This document shows, piece after piece, positions 8,199 through 17,100 of a stretch of 64,000 nt of DNA; within the stretch, counting starts at the first letter, position 1, and each line of letters starts with the position of its first letter. The position numbers were made by a program, and so were the translations under genes. A model generated the notes under the pieces. That model made no database searches, was not told where the DNA came from, and worked only from the letters and a program-made list of their open reading frames with translations. The DNA lies in NCBI RefSeq assembly GCF_005144585.1, contig NZ_SSMQ01000031.1:1-64000 (forward strand), read 5' to 3'. The DNA comes from Polyangium fumosum (lineage in GTDB: Bacteria; Myxococcota_A; Polyangia; Polyangiales; Polyangiaceae).

Positions 8199-10313
8199 AT
8201 GCGCATCGCGCTCACCTACAATCTCAAAATCACGGGCTCCCCCGAGGAGGCGGAGTTCGACAGCCCAGCAACCATCGACGCGATCGAAGGGGCCCTCGTG
8301 CGCGCAGGCCACGAGGTCGAGCGCGTCGAAGTCTCCGGCCCCGCCTCCCGCGTCATCGCGCGGCTCGAATCGATCTCCCCGGATCTCGTGTTCAACATGG
8401 CCGAGGGGCACAAGGGCAAGACGCGCGAGGCGTTTTACCCCGCGCTCTTCGACGAGCTCGGCTTTCCGTACACGGGCTCGGACGCGTACACGCTCTGCCT
8501 CACGCTCGACAAGGCGCTCACGAAGCGCACGCTCGCGGGCTTCGGCGTGCCGACGCCGCGCGCGCGGCTCGTGACGCGCGTGGCGATCGAGAGCGGCGCG
8601 CTCGACGACGTCACGTTCCCGGTGATCGTGAAACCGAACTTCGAGGGCTCCTCGAAGGGCATCTCGGGCGATTTCAGCGTCTGCGAGGACGGGCACGAGC
8701 TCGCCGAGGTCGTCGACCGGCAGCTCGCGCGCTACCCCGCAGGCCTGCTCGTCGAGCGCTTCCTGCGCGGCGTGGACGTGTCGTGCGCGTTCGTCGAGGG
8801 ACTCGGCAGCGACGGGGTCCTGGATCCCGTGGAGTACGTGATCGATCCTCGGTACTCCAACCTTTACAACGTCTACGATTTCCACCTGAAGAACGTGCGG
8901 CCCGAGCACGTGACGTCGCGCGTGGCGGAGCTGCCGGTGGCGGTGCTCGATCGCATCCAGGCGCTGACGCGCAGGATCGTGCGGGCGCTCGATCTCAAGG
9001 ACCTCGGCCGCTGCGAGTTCCGCGTGGCCCCGGGGTCGCCCCAGACTGGCTACGACATTCACTTCCTCGAGGTCGACGCGCTGCCCTCGCTCGATCCGAA
9101 TGCGGCGATGTTCGTCGCGGCGAAGAAGGGCGGCTTCGACTTCGACGGCGTGATCCGGTCGATCGTGCGCAGCTCGTGCAAGCGTCGGGGGATGTCGCAG
9201 TTCATCGACGGCGCGCCGCAACGCCGCGCGAAGAAGGCCACGCTGCGCGTGGGCTTCACGTTCAACATGAAGCGCGACGGCGGGGACGCGGAGGCGGAGT
9301 TCGACTCGCCGCAGACGATCGAGGCGATCACGAACGCCATCGAGAGCTTCGGCCACACGGTGATCCCGCTCGAAGCCAAGCCGGATCTGCCGCACCGGCT
9401 GCTCGCCTCGCAGCCCGACGTGGTCTTCAACATCGCCGAGGGCGTGCGCGGCCGCGGCCGCGAGGCGCAGGTGCCCGCGATGCTGGAGCTGCTCGGCATC
9501 CCCTACAGCGGCAGCGATCCGACGACGCTCTCGCTTTGCCTCGACAAGGGCCTGACGAAGCAGATCCTGCGCGCCTCGCGGATCGAGACGCCCGAGTGGC
9601 AGGTGCTCACGACGGGCCGCGAGAAGCTCAAGCCCTTCCGCTACCCGGTGATCGTCAAGCCGAACGCGGAGGGCACGTCGAAGGGGATCACCGGCGCCTC
9701 CGTGGTGCCGGACGAGGCGAGCGCGCGCGCCGCGGCGAAGCTCATGGTCGAGCGCTACGGGCAGCCGGCGCTCGTCGAGGAGTACATCGACGGCCGCGAG
9801 TTCACGGTGGGCCTGCTCGGCGATCGGCGCCCGCGGGTCTTGCCGCCGATGGAGGTGGTCTTCGTCGATCCGCCCGAGCACCCGGTCTACGGCTTCGAGG
9901 AGAAGCAGATGGGCACGACGCGCGTGCGCTTCGAGTGCCCGGCGAACCTCAGCTCGGCGGAGCTCAAACGGATCGAGAAGATCACGCGCGAGACGTTCCT
10001 CGCGCTGCACTGCCGCGACGTCGCGCGGATCGACCTGCGCATGGCGAAGGACGGCACGGTGTACGTGATCGAGTGCAACCCGCTGCCCGGGCTCACCCCG
10101 GATTTCAGCGATCTCTGCGTCATCGGGAAGGTCGCGAGCATGGACTTCCGGACGCTCATCGGCGAGATCCTCGCCGGCTGCATCAAGCGGTACCGCGGCG
10201 AGCGCGCCGCAGCCGCCCCGCCTCTGGCGCCTGTCTCGACCCCGACCCCGGCGCACGGGCTGCTCCCGCTCCTCACAACGGGCACGGGCCCCGTGAAGGC
10301 CAACGGGTCCTGA
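8199..10313 (+). CDS. tandem fusion of two D-Ala-D-Ala-ligase-like ATP-grasp units
   Basis: The 704-residue product holds two full ATP-grasp units of the Ddl type. Unit 1 (about 1-330) begins MRIALTYNLK and has DLVFNMAEG, ALFDELGFPYTGSD, FPVIVKPNFEGSSKGI and EVDALPSLDP. Unit 2 (about 347-680) repeats the order with LRVGFTFNMK, DVVFNIAEG, ELLGIPYSGSD, YPVIVKPNAEGTSKGI and IECNPLPGLTP. Single Ddl enzymes are about 310-370 residues. Unit 2 keeps the metal-binding E-x-N of Ddl; unit 1 has E-x-D (EVD) there and CEFR where unit 2 has IDLR, so only unit 2 looks fully canonical. Ligation of amino acids or similar carboxylates is inferred; D-Ala-D-Ala is not proven. A Pro/Ala-rich tail ends the protein. 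The gene is divergent from uvrD, 154 bp apart. Confidence 0.85.
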   Translation: MRIALTYNLKITGSPEEAEFDSPATIDAIEGALVRAGHEVERVEVSGPASRVIARLESISPDLVFNMAEGHKGKTREAFYPALFDELGFPYTGSDAYTLCLTLDKALTKRTLAGFGVPTPRARLVTRVAIESGALDDVTFPVIVKPNFEGSSKGISGDFSVCEDGHELAEVVDRQLARYPAGLLVERFLRGVDVSCAFVEGLGSDGVLDPVEYVIDPRYSNLYNVYDFHLKNVRPEHVTSRVAELPVAVLDRIQALTRRIVRALDLKDLGRCEFRVAPGSPQTGYDIHFLEVDALPSLDPNAAMFVAAKKGGFDFDGVIRSIVRSSCKRRGMSQFIDGAPQRRAKKATLRVGFTFNMKRDGGDAEAEFDSPQTIEAITNAIESFGHTVIPLEAKPDLPHRLLASQPDVVFNIAEGVRGRGREAQVPAMLELLGIPYSGSDPTTLSLCLDKGLTKQILRASRIETPEWQVLTTGREKLKPFRYPVIVKPNAEGTSKGITGASVVPDEASARAAAKLMVERYGQPALVEEYIDGREFTVGLLGDRRPRVLPPMEVVFVDPPEHPVYGFEEKQMGTTRVRFECPANLSSAELKRIEKITRETFLALHCRDVARIDLRMAKDGTVYVIECNPLPGLTPDFSDLCVIGKVASMDFRTLIGEILAGCIKRYRGERAAAAPPLAPVSTPTPAHGLLPLLTTGTGPVKANGS

Positions 10314-10398
10314 TCGAAGCGTCCGTCCCGACTGGCCGGTCTTCAGTCGCGCACGTCCTGCACACCGACCCGGCCTGCGCCTTGCGTGGGGCGCGGGC

Positions 10399-10698
10399 AT
10401 GGGATCTTCGGCCCGCTGTCGGTTCTCCCTGCTCGCGCTCGCGTGGGGCCTCGCCGCGTCGGCCGTGGGCTGTGGGCGCGGCGCCGCGCAACGCGCGGCC
10501 GAGGCGCCGCGCGCGCCCGAGCCGCCCACGTATGCCGTGGTGATCCCGCCGGGGACCTATTTTCCCGACTGGCCCTCGTTGTCCTTCGATGGAGAGCCGG
10601 AGTACGACGAGACGCGGTCGATCGAGATGCGAGCGGCGCTGCCGCCGCAGGGTCCCGCGGCCCAGGTGCCGATGCGGATGAGCCGCGCGCCGCGTTAG
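10399..10698 (+). CDS. small lipoprotein of unknown function
   Basis: The 99-residue product has a short n-region, a hydrophobic stretch (LLALAWGLAA) and a lipobox ending in Cys25 (ASAVGC), so it is probably a lipid-anchored periplasmic or outer-membrane protein. The mature part is rich in Pro, Ala and Arg (PPTYAVVIPPGTYFPDWPS) with no recognisable domain. It lies in the same direction between the ATP-grasp fusion and a Ser/Thr kinase, 68 bp before the kinase start. Confidence 0.6.
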   Translation: MGSSARCRFSLLALAWGLAASAVGCGRGAAQRAAEAPRAPEPPTYAVVIPPGTYFPDWPSLSFDGEPEYDETRSIEMRAALPPQGPAAQVPMRMSRAPR

Positions 10699-10766
10699 AT
10701 CGGTCGGAACCACGCACGGGGTGTTTCCCGTTTCCACGTGTCGTGGTTTAGACTTTGGTCTCCGCC

Positions 10767-12080
10767 GTGAGACCCCCTGAACCCGAGCTGCAGAGCGTGA
10801 GGCCGAGCCCCTGGGCGCCGGGCTCGATCATCGGGGGGAAATATCGCCTCACCATGCCGATCGGGGCCGGCGGCATGGGGCAAGTCTGGCGCGCCGAGCA
10901 CACGTCGCTCGGCACGACCGTGGCGGTGAAGCTCGTCGATCTCGCGTCGTCGCAGAACCCGCAGGAGACGATGGCGCGGTTCCTCCACGAGGCGCGCGCG
11001 GCGGCGAGGCTCAAGAACGAGAACGTGGTCCAGACGATGGATCACGGCGCGCAGGGGCACGTCGCGTACATCGTGATGGAGCTGCTCGAAGGCGAGAGCC
11101 TGGCGAAGCGGCTCACGCGCACGCGTGTGCTGCCTGCGTCGGACGCGGTGCGGATCTTCCGCGAGATGGCGCGCGCGCTGGAGAAGGCGCACAAGCAGGG
11201 GATCGTGCATCGCGATCTCAAGCCGGAGAACGTCTTCCTCTCCGTCGAGGAGGGCCGCGAGGTCGTGAAGATCCTCGACTTCGGCATCGCGAAGACGGCC
11301 GACGGCGGCCACGATCCGCACCTGAAGACACACGCGGGCACGGTGCTCGGAACGCCCGCGTACATGAGCCCGGAGCAGGTGCTCGGCAAGGACATCGATC
11401 CCCGCTCGGATCTCTGGCAGCTCGCGATGATCGCGTTCGAGTGCGTGACGGGCGTGCGGGCCTTCTCGGGCAGCACGCTCGGCGAGCTCTTCATGCGGAT
11501 CTGCTCGGCGCCCTTGCCCGTGCCCTCGCAGGTCGCCCGGAACGTGCCGCCCGGCTTCGACGCGTGGTTCGCGCGCGCGGCGCAACGCGAGCCGAAGGAC
11601 CGGTTCCAGTCCGCGCGCGAGCTCGCCGAGGGGCTCTCGCTCGTGCTCTTGCGCAGCCAAGGCGGAGGCGCGGCCACGGTGCCGCTCGGCTCGATGGTGC
11701 AGTCGGGCCGGCCTGAGCCGACGGGGCGAAACACGGCCTGGTCGCGCGGCGCCTCGAACCCGAGCTCGCGGCGCGCGCTCACGATCGCGCTCGCGGTGCT
11801 GCCGGTGCTGCTCATCGGCGTCGTCGGCGCCGTGTGGATCGTGAAGGGCCGTGACCCAGACCCGCCGGCCCCGGCGCCCTCCGCGCTCCGCCCCGCCGCG
11901 AGCGTGCTCCCTCCCGCGAGCCCGCCGAGCGCCGCGACGAGCGCCGCGCCAGACATGCCCATCCCGGCGACCGCCGCGACGAACGACGCAGGCGCGCCGC
12001 CCGCGCCCGACGCGGGCGCAGGCCCGAAGATCCGCACCGGGACCAAGACGAACACGAAGGAAGACGTCCTCGGCTTCTAG
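10767..12080 (+). CDS. membrane-anchored Ser/Thr protein kinase (Hanks type)
   Basis: The N-terminal cytoplasmic kinase domain (about 20-290) has the glycine loop IGAGGMGQVW, the ATP lysine in VAVKL, the catalytic loop HRDLKPEN, DFG and the activation segment GTPAYMSPEQ, so it should be active. A single membrane helix follows (about 345-365, ALAVLPVLLIGVVGAVWIV), then a ~70-residue Pro/Ala-rich periplasmic tail ending in a basic patch without PASTA repeats. GTG at 10767 is preferred; TTG at 10755 would add four residues. It is 28 bp upstream of a TPR/membrane-hairpin protein, which is probably co-transcribed and may be its partner or substrate. A similar kinase-TPR pair is at 60802-63257. Confidence 0.93.
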   Translation: MRPPEPELQSVRPSPWAPGSIIGGKYRLTMPIGAGGMGQVWRAEHTSLGTTVAVKLVDLASSQNPQETMARFLHEARAAARLKNENVVQTMDHGAQGHVAYIVMELLEGESLAKRLTRTRVLPASDAVRIFREMARALEKAHKQGIVHRDLKPENVFLSVEEGREVVKILDFGIAKTADGGHDPHLKTHAGTVLGTPAYMSPEQVLGKDIDPRSDLWQLAMIAFECVTGVRAFSGSTLGELFMRICSAPLPVPSQVARNVPPGFDAWFARAAQREPKDRFQSARELAEGLSLVLLRSQGGGAATVPLGSMVQSGRPEPTGRNTAWSRGASNPSSRRALTIALAVLPVLLIGVVGAVWIVKGRDPDPPAPAPSALRPAASVLPPASPPSAATSAAPDMPIPATAATNDAGAPPAPDAGAGPKIRTGTKTNTKEDVLGF

Positions 12081-12108
12081 ACGGACGACCCCGAGCCCTG
12101 ACGAACCG

Positions 12109-13098
12109 ATGAACCGCCCTCCCTCGAAGCCCACGCGAGCGCCCTTCCGGACGTGCCTGCCGCTCGCCTTCGCCGCGCTCACGTGGCTCGCGCCGGCCGT
12201 GAGCTCGGGGCAGGACTTCGCGACCCGCAGCGCCGCGCGCAAGCTCGGCGAGGAGGGCATCGTGCTCTTCGACAAGGGCCAGTACGCCGAGGCGCTCGAG
12301 AAGTTCAACCTCGCCGATCAGCTCGTCCCGGCGCCGACGCTCGGCCTGCGCGCGGCGCGGAGCCTCGTGAAGCTCGGCCGCCTCGTCGAGGCCACGGAGC
12401 GTTACCTCGCGGTGACGCGCATGGATCTCTCGCGCACGCAGGTCACGCCGGCGTTTCGCAAAGCACAGGCCGACGCGCTCAAGGAGCGCGAGGAGCTCTT
12501 GCCGCTTCTGCCGAGCCTGACGATCGAGGTCACGGGGCCTCTGGGCGATGGCATCACGGTGTTCGTCGACGGCACGCAGATCCCGCTCGCGCTGGTCGGG
12601 CAGAAGCGCCCGATCGATCCGGGGCCGCACGAAGTCGAGGTTCGTCGCGGCGAGACGAAGGTGAAGAAGAAGGTCGACCTCGTCGTGAAGCAGACGGAGA
12701 AGGTCGTGCTCGTGCTCCCGCCGCTGCCGAAGCCGAAGCCGCCGGAGCCGGATCCGTTCTGGAGGACGATCGCCTGGGTGGGGATCGGCGTCGGCGCGGG
12801 CGGCATGGTGGCGTTCGGGGTGACGGGCGGGCTCGCGCTTTCGAAGCAGCAGGAGCTCGAATCGAAGTGCCCGAACCGGACGTGTTCGCCGGAGTTCCAC
12901 GCCGACGCGGACTTCTTCGATGCGCTCCGCTACGCGACGACGGCGGGCCTCGTGGTCGGCGTGATGGGGCTCGGCGTGGGCGTGCCGCTGCTCATCGCGG
13001 GCCCGACGCAGGCTCCCAAAAAGGACGCGAAAAAGGCCGCGTTCACGTGGGCGCCCGTCGTCGGGCTCGGCACGGCCGGCGTGCGCGGGACGTTCTGA
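12109..13098 (+). CDS. exported TPR protein with C-terminal membrane hairpin, kinase-linked
   Basis: The 329-residue product has a signal peptide (LPLAFAALTWLAPAVSSGQ), TPR-like helices (about 40-140; EGIVLFDKGQYAEALEKF), a PEGA-like beta domain (about 140-210; ITVFVDGTQIPL, GPHEVEVRRG), a Lys/Pro spacer, and two membrane helices (about 225-250 and 275-295). The helices flank a loop with two Cys (CPNRTC). This architecture is common next to myxobacterial Ser/Thr kinases, and the product of 60802-61665 has the same TM-Cys-loop-TM end. An envelope scaffold or sensory role is inferred. The start is a few bases after the kinase gene, with a short SD-poor leader; TTG or GTG alternatives upstream lack homology. 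Confidence 0.75.
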   Translation: MNRPPSKPTRAPFRTCLPLAFAALTWLAPAVSSGQDFATRSAARKLGEEGIVLFDKGQYAEALEKFNLADQLVPAPTLGLRAARSLVKLGRLVEATERYLAVTRMDLSRTQVTPAFRKAQADALKEREELLPLLPSLTIEVTGPLGDGITVFVDGTQIPLALVGQKRPIDPGPHEVEVRRGETKVKKKVDLVVKQTEKVVLVLPPLPKPKPPEPDPFWRTIAWVGIGVGAGGMVAFGVTGGLALSKQQELESKCPNRTCSPEFHADADFFDALRYATTAGLVVGVMGLGVGVPLLIAGPTQAPKKDAKKAAFTWAPVVGLGTAGVRGTF

Positions 13099-13256
13099 GC
13101 GGCGCCTACGGCGAGATCGCAGAAGTGCAAAGCCGGCGCGCGCCCGCCGTTTAGCCCTGCAAGACGTCCTGGACAAAGGGGCCAAAGAAACCCCTTTCCT
13201 TTCGGGTATTTCCAGCGACTCCAGATCATGGACCGCTCCTTGCAACAGGGGTATTC

Positions 13257-13655
13257 ATGCCCCGCGTTTTGATCATCGACGACGACCCGACCTTCGGCCA
13301 GCGTGCCGTGCGTTGCCTGGAAAAGGCCGGCATGCGGGCGCGTTTTCACGAAGGTCCCTTCGGCAGCCTGCACGCGGTCCGCGAGACGGGCTGCGAGATC
13401 GTGCTCGTCGACGTGGACATGCCGCGCCTCGACGGCGGTCTGCTCGTGAAGATGATCCGGGATGCATTCGGGCTCGGACAAACCCGGATCATGCTGGTCG
13501 GAGACAGGTCGGACCCGGAGCTCGCCGATCTCGCGGTGAGCGTAGGCGCCCACGGGTACGCCTCGAAGGGCGTGACGGACGCAGAGCTCGCCGGGCGTGT
13601 CGCCGGGCTCGCCCAGCGAAGGAATTCGCGGCGGCCGACGCCGGCCATGGGCTGA
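13257..13655 (+). CDS. stand-alone response-regulator receiver domain
   Basis: The 132-residue protein is one CheY-like receiver domain with no output domain. The acidic pocket D8-D9-D10 (LIIDDDP), phospho-acceptor D52 (LVDVDMP) and switch lysine K104 (YASKGVTD) are all present. The Thr/Ser normally found at the end of beta4 is replaced by Gly (MLVGDRSD), which may alter switching. An Arg-rich tail follows. It could pass phosphate or bind a partner; no histidine kinase is nearby. The only close upstream unit is the kinase/TPR pair, 160 bp away. A 20-bp tandem repeat begins 40 bp after its stop. Confidence 0.88.
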   Translation: MPRVLIIDDDPTFGQRAVRCLEKAGMRARFHEGPFGSLHAVRETGCEIVLVDVDMPRLDGGLLVKMIRDAFGLGQTRIMLVGDRSDPELADLAVSVGAHGYASKGVTDAELAGRVAGLAQRRNSRRPTPAMG

Positions 13656-13694
13656 ATCGACCGACGGTTGGTTGTTCGACGATTGGTTTTCCCG

Positions 13695-13774
13695 GCCGGA
13701 CAATTCTCTCACACGCCGGACAATTCTCTCACACGCCGGACGATTCCCTCACTCGCCGGACGATTCCCTCACCC
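13695..13774. repeat. four tandem copies of a 20-bp unit
   Basis: Four units in a row, two GCCGGACAATTCTCTCACAC followed by two variants GCCGGACGATTCCCTCACYC, start at 13695, 13715, 13735 and 13755. They lie between the receiver gene and dispersed element copy 2. The pairwise pattern (AA then BB) suggests duplication from two founder units. No function is evident. Confidence 0.85.
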
Positions 13775-14181
13775 CAGCCCCTCTCCCTCGCGGGCTGAGC
13801 ATTGGTCTCATCGCAAGCCGTCGCGCCGGGGCGCTGCCCCGGACCCCGCGGGGGGCTGTCCGCCCCCTCGACCCCGGACCAGGCACAGCCTGGACCGAGG
13901 GTTGAAAAACTGCGCCCCGCGCAGTTTTTCAAACGGGCCGACGAAGAACCCAGGTTGCCAGCAGAACCCGCAGCGCGGCTGTCTCGGTGGGCAACGTCGC
14001 TGCTGGTCTTGACCGGGCCTGTTCGATGAGCTGCGCCCCGCGCAGTTCATCGAGCTTGGGTCCAGCCCCTGGCTGGTCCAGGTGCAGGGGCGGACAGCCC
14101 CTGCTGGGGCCTGGGGCAAAGCCCCAGCGAAGCGACTTCATGAGATGAGACCAATGCTCAGCCCTCGCGGGAGAGGGGTGA
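13771..14181. repeat. outer inverted repeat enclosing dispersed element copy 2
   Basis: About 38 bp at 13771-13811 reappear inverted at 14145-14181; the shared core is GGCTGAGCATTGGTCTCAT. They enclose the hairpin element with short spacers, so this copy has a second, nested pair of inverted ends absent from the other copies. They may be the ends of an older element into which the hairpin element inserted, or an extension of it. Confidence 0.7.
13823..14130. repeat. dispersed multi-hairpin element, copy 2 (full)
   Basis: It lies between the convergent receiver and FG-GAP genes. The left outer stem is CCGGGGC/GCCCCGG (13826-13842), followed by CCAGGC/GCCTGG and a 14-bp stem TTGAAAAACTGCGC with its complement (13902-13932). 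The right half ends with CTGGGGC/GCCCCAG (14111-14127). The centre (from GGCCGACGAAG to GGGCCTGTT) is nearly the same as in copies 3 and 4 and is in the same orientation. Confidence 0.87.
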
Positions 14182-14196
14182 GATGAGTTTTTTCGA

Positions 14197-17100
14197 CTAG
14201 AACCCGGCGCGCCGCGTGCGCAGGCGCCGCGCGAAGGCCGCGAGGCCAAGCACGAGGCCGAGGGCGCCCGCAGAACCCGCGTTGCCACGCGTGGTGCCCG
14301 CGGCACGGCAATCGCAGCCGCCGTCGTCCACAGGAAGGCCGCCGCCCGCGCCGGCCGAGCCACCCGTGCCCGTGCCGCCGCCGTCGCCACCCGCGCCGCC
14401 GCCGCCGCCCGCGCCGCCGTCACCACCCGCGCCGCCCTCGCCCGTCTCGCAGATGCCCGCCTCGCACCGGCCGTCGGTGCAAACCGTGCCGTCGGCCATC
14501 ACGCCATCCGCCGGGCAATCGCTCATCGTGCCGTCGCAAAGCTCCGCCACGTCGCATTCCCCTGCCGCCGCCCGGCATTCCGCGCCCGCCACGGCGAGCG
14601 CGTCGACCGGGCAATCCACGGTCGCGCCGTCGCAGCTCTCGGCCACGTCGCAGAGGCCGATCGCCGCGCGGCACACGGTGCCGGCGTTCGACACCACGTC
14701 CGCCGGGCAATCGTTCGACGCGCCGTCGCACGCCTCCGCCGCGTCGCATCCGCCCGCCATGCCGCGGCACTCGGTCCCCGCCGCGACCTTCGCGTCCGCC
14801 GGGCAAGCGCCGTTCGCGCCGTCGCAGCTCTCCGCCGCGTCGCAGCCGCCCGCCGCCGGGCGGCACGGGGTCCCCGCCGGGACGAGGTTGTCGCCCGGGC
14901 AGAGCGGCGTGAACCCGTCGCAGATCTCGTCGATATCGCACGCGCCCACGGCCGCGCGGCAGACGGTGTTGCCCGCGGCGTACGCGTCCGCCGGGCAATC
15001 GTTCGACGCGCCGTCGCACGTCTCCGCCGGATCGCAGCCCCCGAGCGAAGCGCGGCATTCGGTGTTCGCCGCGACCTTCGTGTCGGCGGGGCAGGCCGTG
15101 TTCGTGCCGTCGCACGCCTCGGCCACGTCGCAGGCGCCGCCCGCCATGCGGCACTCGGTGCCGGCCGCGGAAGGCGTGCAGGTGCCCGCCGCGCCCGCGA
15201 GGTTGCAGGCCTGGCAATCGCTCGCCGCGCCGCCGCCGCACGCCGTGTTGCAGCAGACGCCGTCGGCGCAGAAGCCGCTCGCGCAGTCCTTGCCGATCTG
15301 GCAGGCCTGCCCATTGTCGAGCTTGTTCTGCGGCGTGAACAGGTATGCGCCGCCGCTGTTCGCGGCCGCGCCGCTGTGCGCCTCGGCGCCGACGAGCGCC
15401 CACGAGCCGCTCACGCCGACGGAGTGACCGAATTGCGCCCCGATCCCGGCGTCCGCGCCCGTGATCTTCTTCTCCTGGGCCCACACGCCCGCGTTCCGCA
15501 GGAACACGTACGCCGAGCCGGTCGACTGCGGCTCGTCGTACCGCGCGCCGATGACCGCTGTGTCCCCGACGATCGACACGGAATGCCCGAACTGATCCCC
15601 GCCGTCGCCGTCCACGGCCAGGATCTGCGCCTGCTGCGCCCATACGCCCATCGCGCGCGTGTACGCGTACACCTTGCCTTGCGAACCGGCCGCGAGCGGA
15701 GCTGCGATGAGCGCGGTGTCGCCCGCGACGGCGACCGAGTAGCCGAACCAATCGTTCGCCTTGCCGTCGGGCGGGGCGAGCTTCGCTTGCTGGGCCCAGG
15801 CGCCGGAGGTCCGGAAAAACACGAACGCGGAGCCCGAGACCGAGCCATTGTCGTCGTCGCCGTACGCGCCGACGACGATGGTATCGCCCGAGATCGCGAC
15901 GGACGTGCCGAACTCGTCCTGGCTCGCGGCCGCCGCGCCCGCCGTGAGCTTTCCGCCTTGTGCTGCAAACGTGGTCGCGCCCTTCAGGTAGACGTAGGCC
16001 GATCCGGAATCGGTGTTGGGGGCGGTGTCGTCGAAGGGCGAGCCAACGACGAGCGTCGTGCCCGAAAGGGCGACCGCCGAGCCGAACCTGTCGCCCGACG
16101 CCACGTCGGCCGCGATGATCTTCTGGAGCTGCGTGAAATTCGAGCCGAACGCCGTGCGCTGGAAGACGAAGACCGCGCCGCGGCTGGCGTTGTCGAGCGG
16201 GGCGCCGACCGCGATGATGTTGCCGGAGATGGCCACGGTGCGGCCGAACCGGTCGCCGGCCGTGAGCGTGGCGTCGCCCGATTGGAGCCGCTGCGTCTGC
16301 GTCCACGTGTTGTTCCCGGCGTTCCGGACGAACACGTACGCCGAGCCCGCGTCGGCGTTGGCGGCGATGTCGTCGTCCGGCGCGCCGATGACGGCCGTGT
16401 CCGCGTCGATGGCCACCGCATACCCGAAGGCGTCGTCCGCGGCCCCGTCGCTCGCCAGGAGCTTTTGCGCCTCGGACCATACGATGGGGTCGACCACGAT
16501 CGGATAGATCGCGCCCGTGTCGTCGACGTGAATGGAGAGCCGCCCCTCCGCGGCCGAGAGGTACGACGGGAGCACGCGGCCCTTCGCGTCCGTGACGTGA
16601 AGGTCGGTGTAGCGGAGGATCACCTCGCCGGCCTCGTCGCGCAGGAGCGCCGCGTCCGCCTCGGCCGTGAGCTCGGGCAGGAGCCCCTCGGCGCGCATCT
16701 GGAGCGTCACGGCTCCGCCGCCGTCCTCGCGGCACGCGGGCCGCTTCGCGAGATCAAAGCCCTGCTCCAGGCCGAGCGGGCCATTCAAATACCACTCCAC
16801 GACGTCACCGCGGCGATATTCGGCGCGATTGCCGCTCGCCTCGGGCGAGGCCTCGGCGGCCGGCGTGAGGTCTCCCTCGCAGCCCACGGCGTCGAGGGAA
16901 AGCTCGAACGGGCGATCCGCGTGCGCGTCGACGGCGACCCGCACGCCCGCCGCGGAGAGCTCCGCGGAGAGGCCCTGCGCCGGGTTTCGGGCGGAAATCG
17001 CGCCTTTCGCGCCGCGCTCCAGGCGATACGCGGGGGAGGCGTCCTTTTGCACCGCCGCCACGTAGGCCGCGCGCAGCCCCGCGTGATCCACCGCTTCCGC

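Noticed and set aside
6630..10529. 1299-codon open frame on the minus strand opposite uvrD and the ATP-grasp fusion
   Set aside because: It is rich in Arg, Ala and Gly with no domain, and it overlaps two well-supported genes. Very high GC makes stop codons rare in antisense frames.
13808..14119. ~100-codon proteins inside the dispersed element, also seen in the other copies
   Set aside because: The frames arise from the hairpin repeats, have no ribosome sites, and are not kept in frame between copies.
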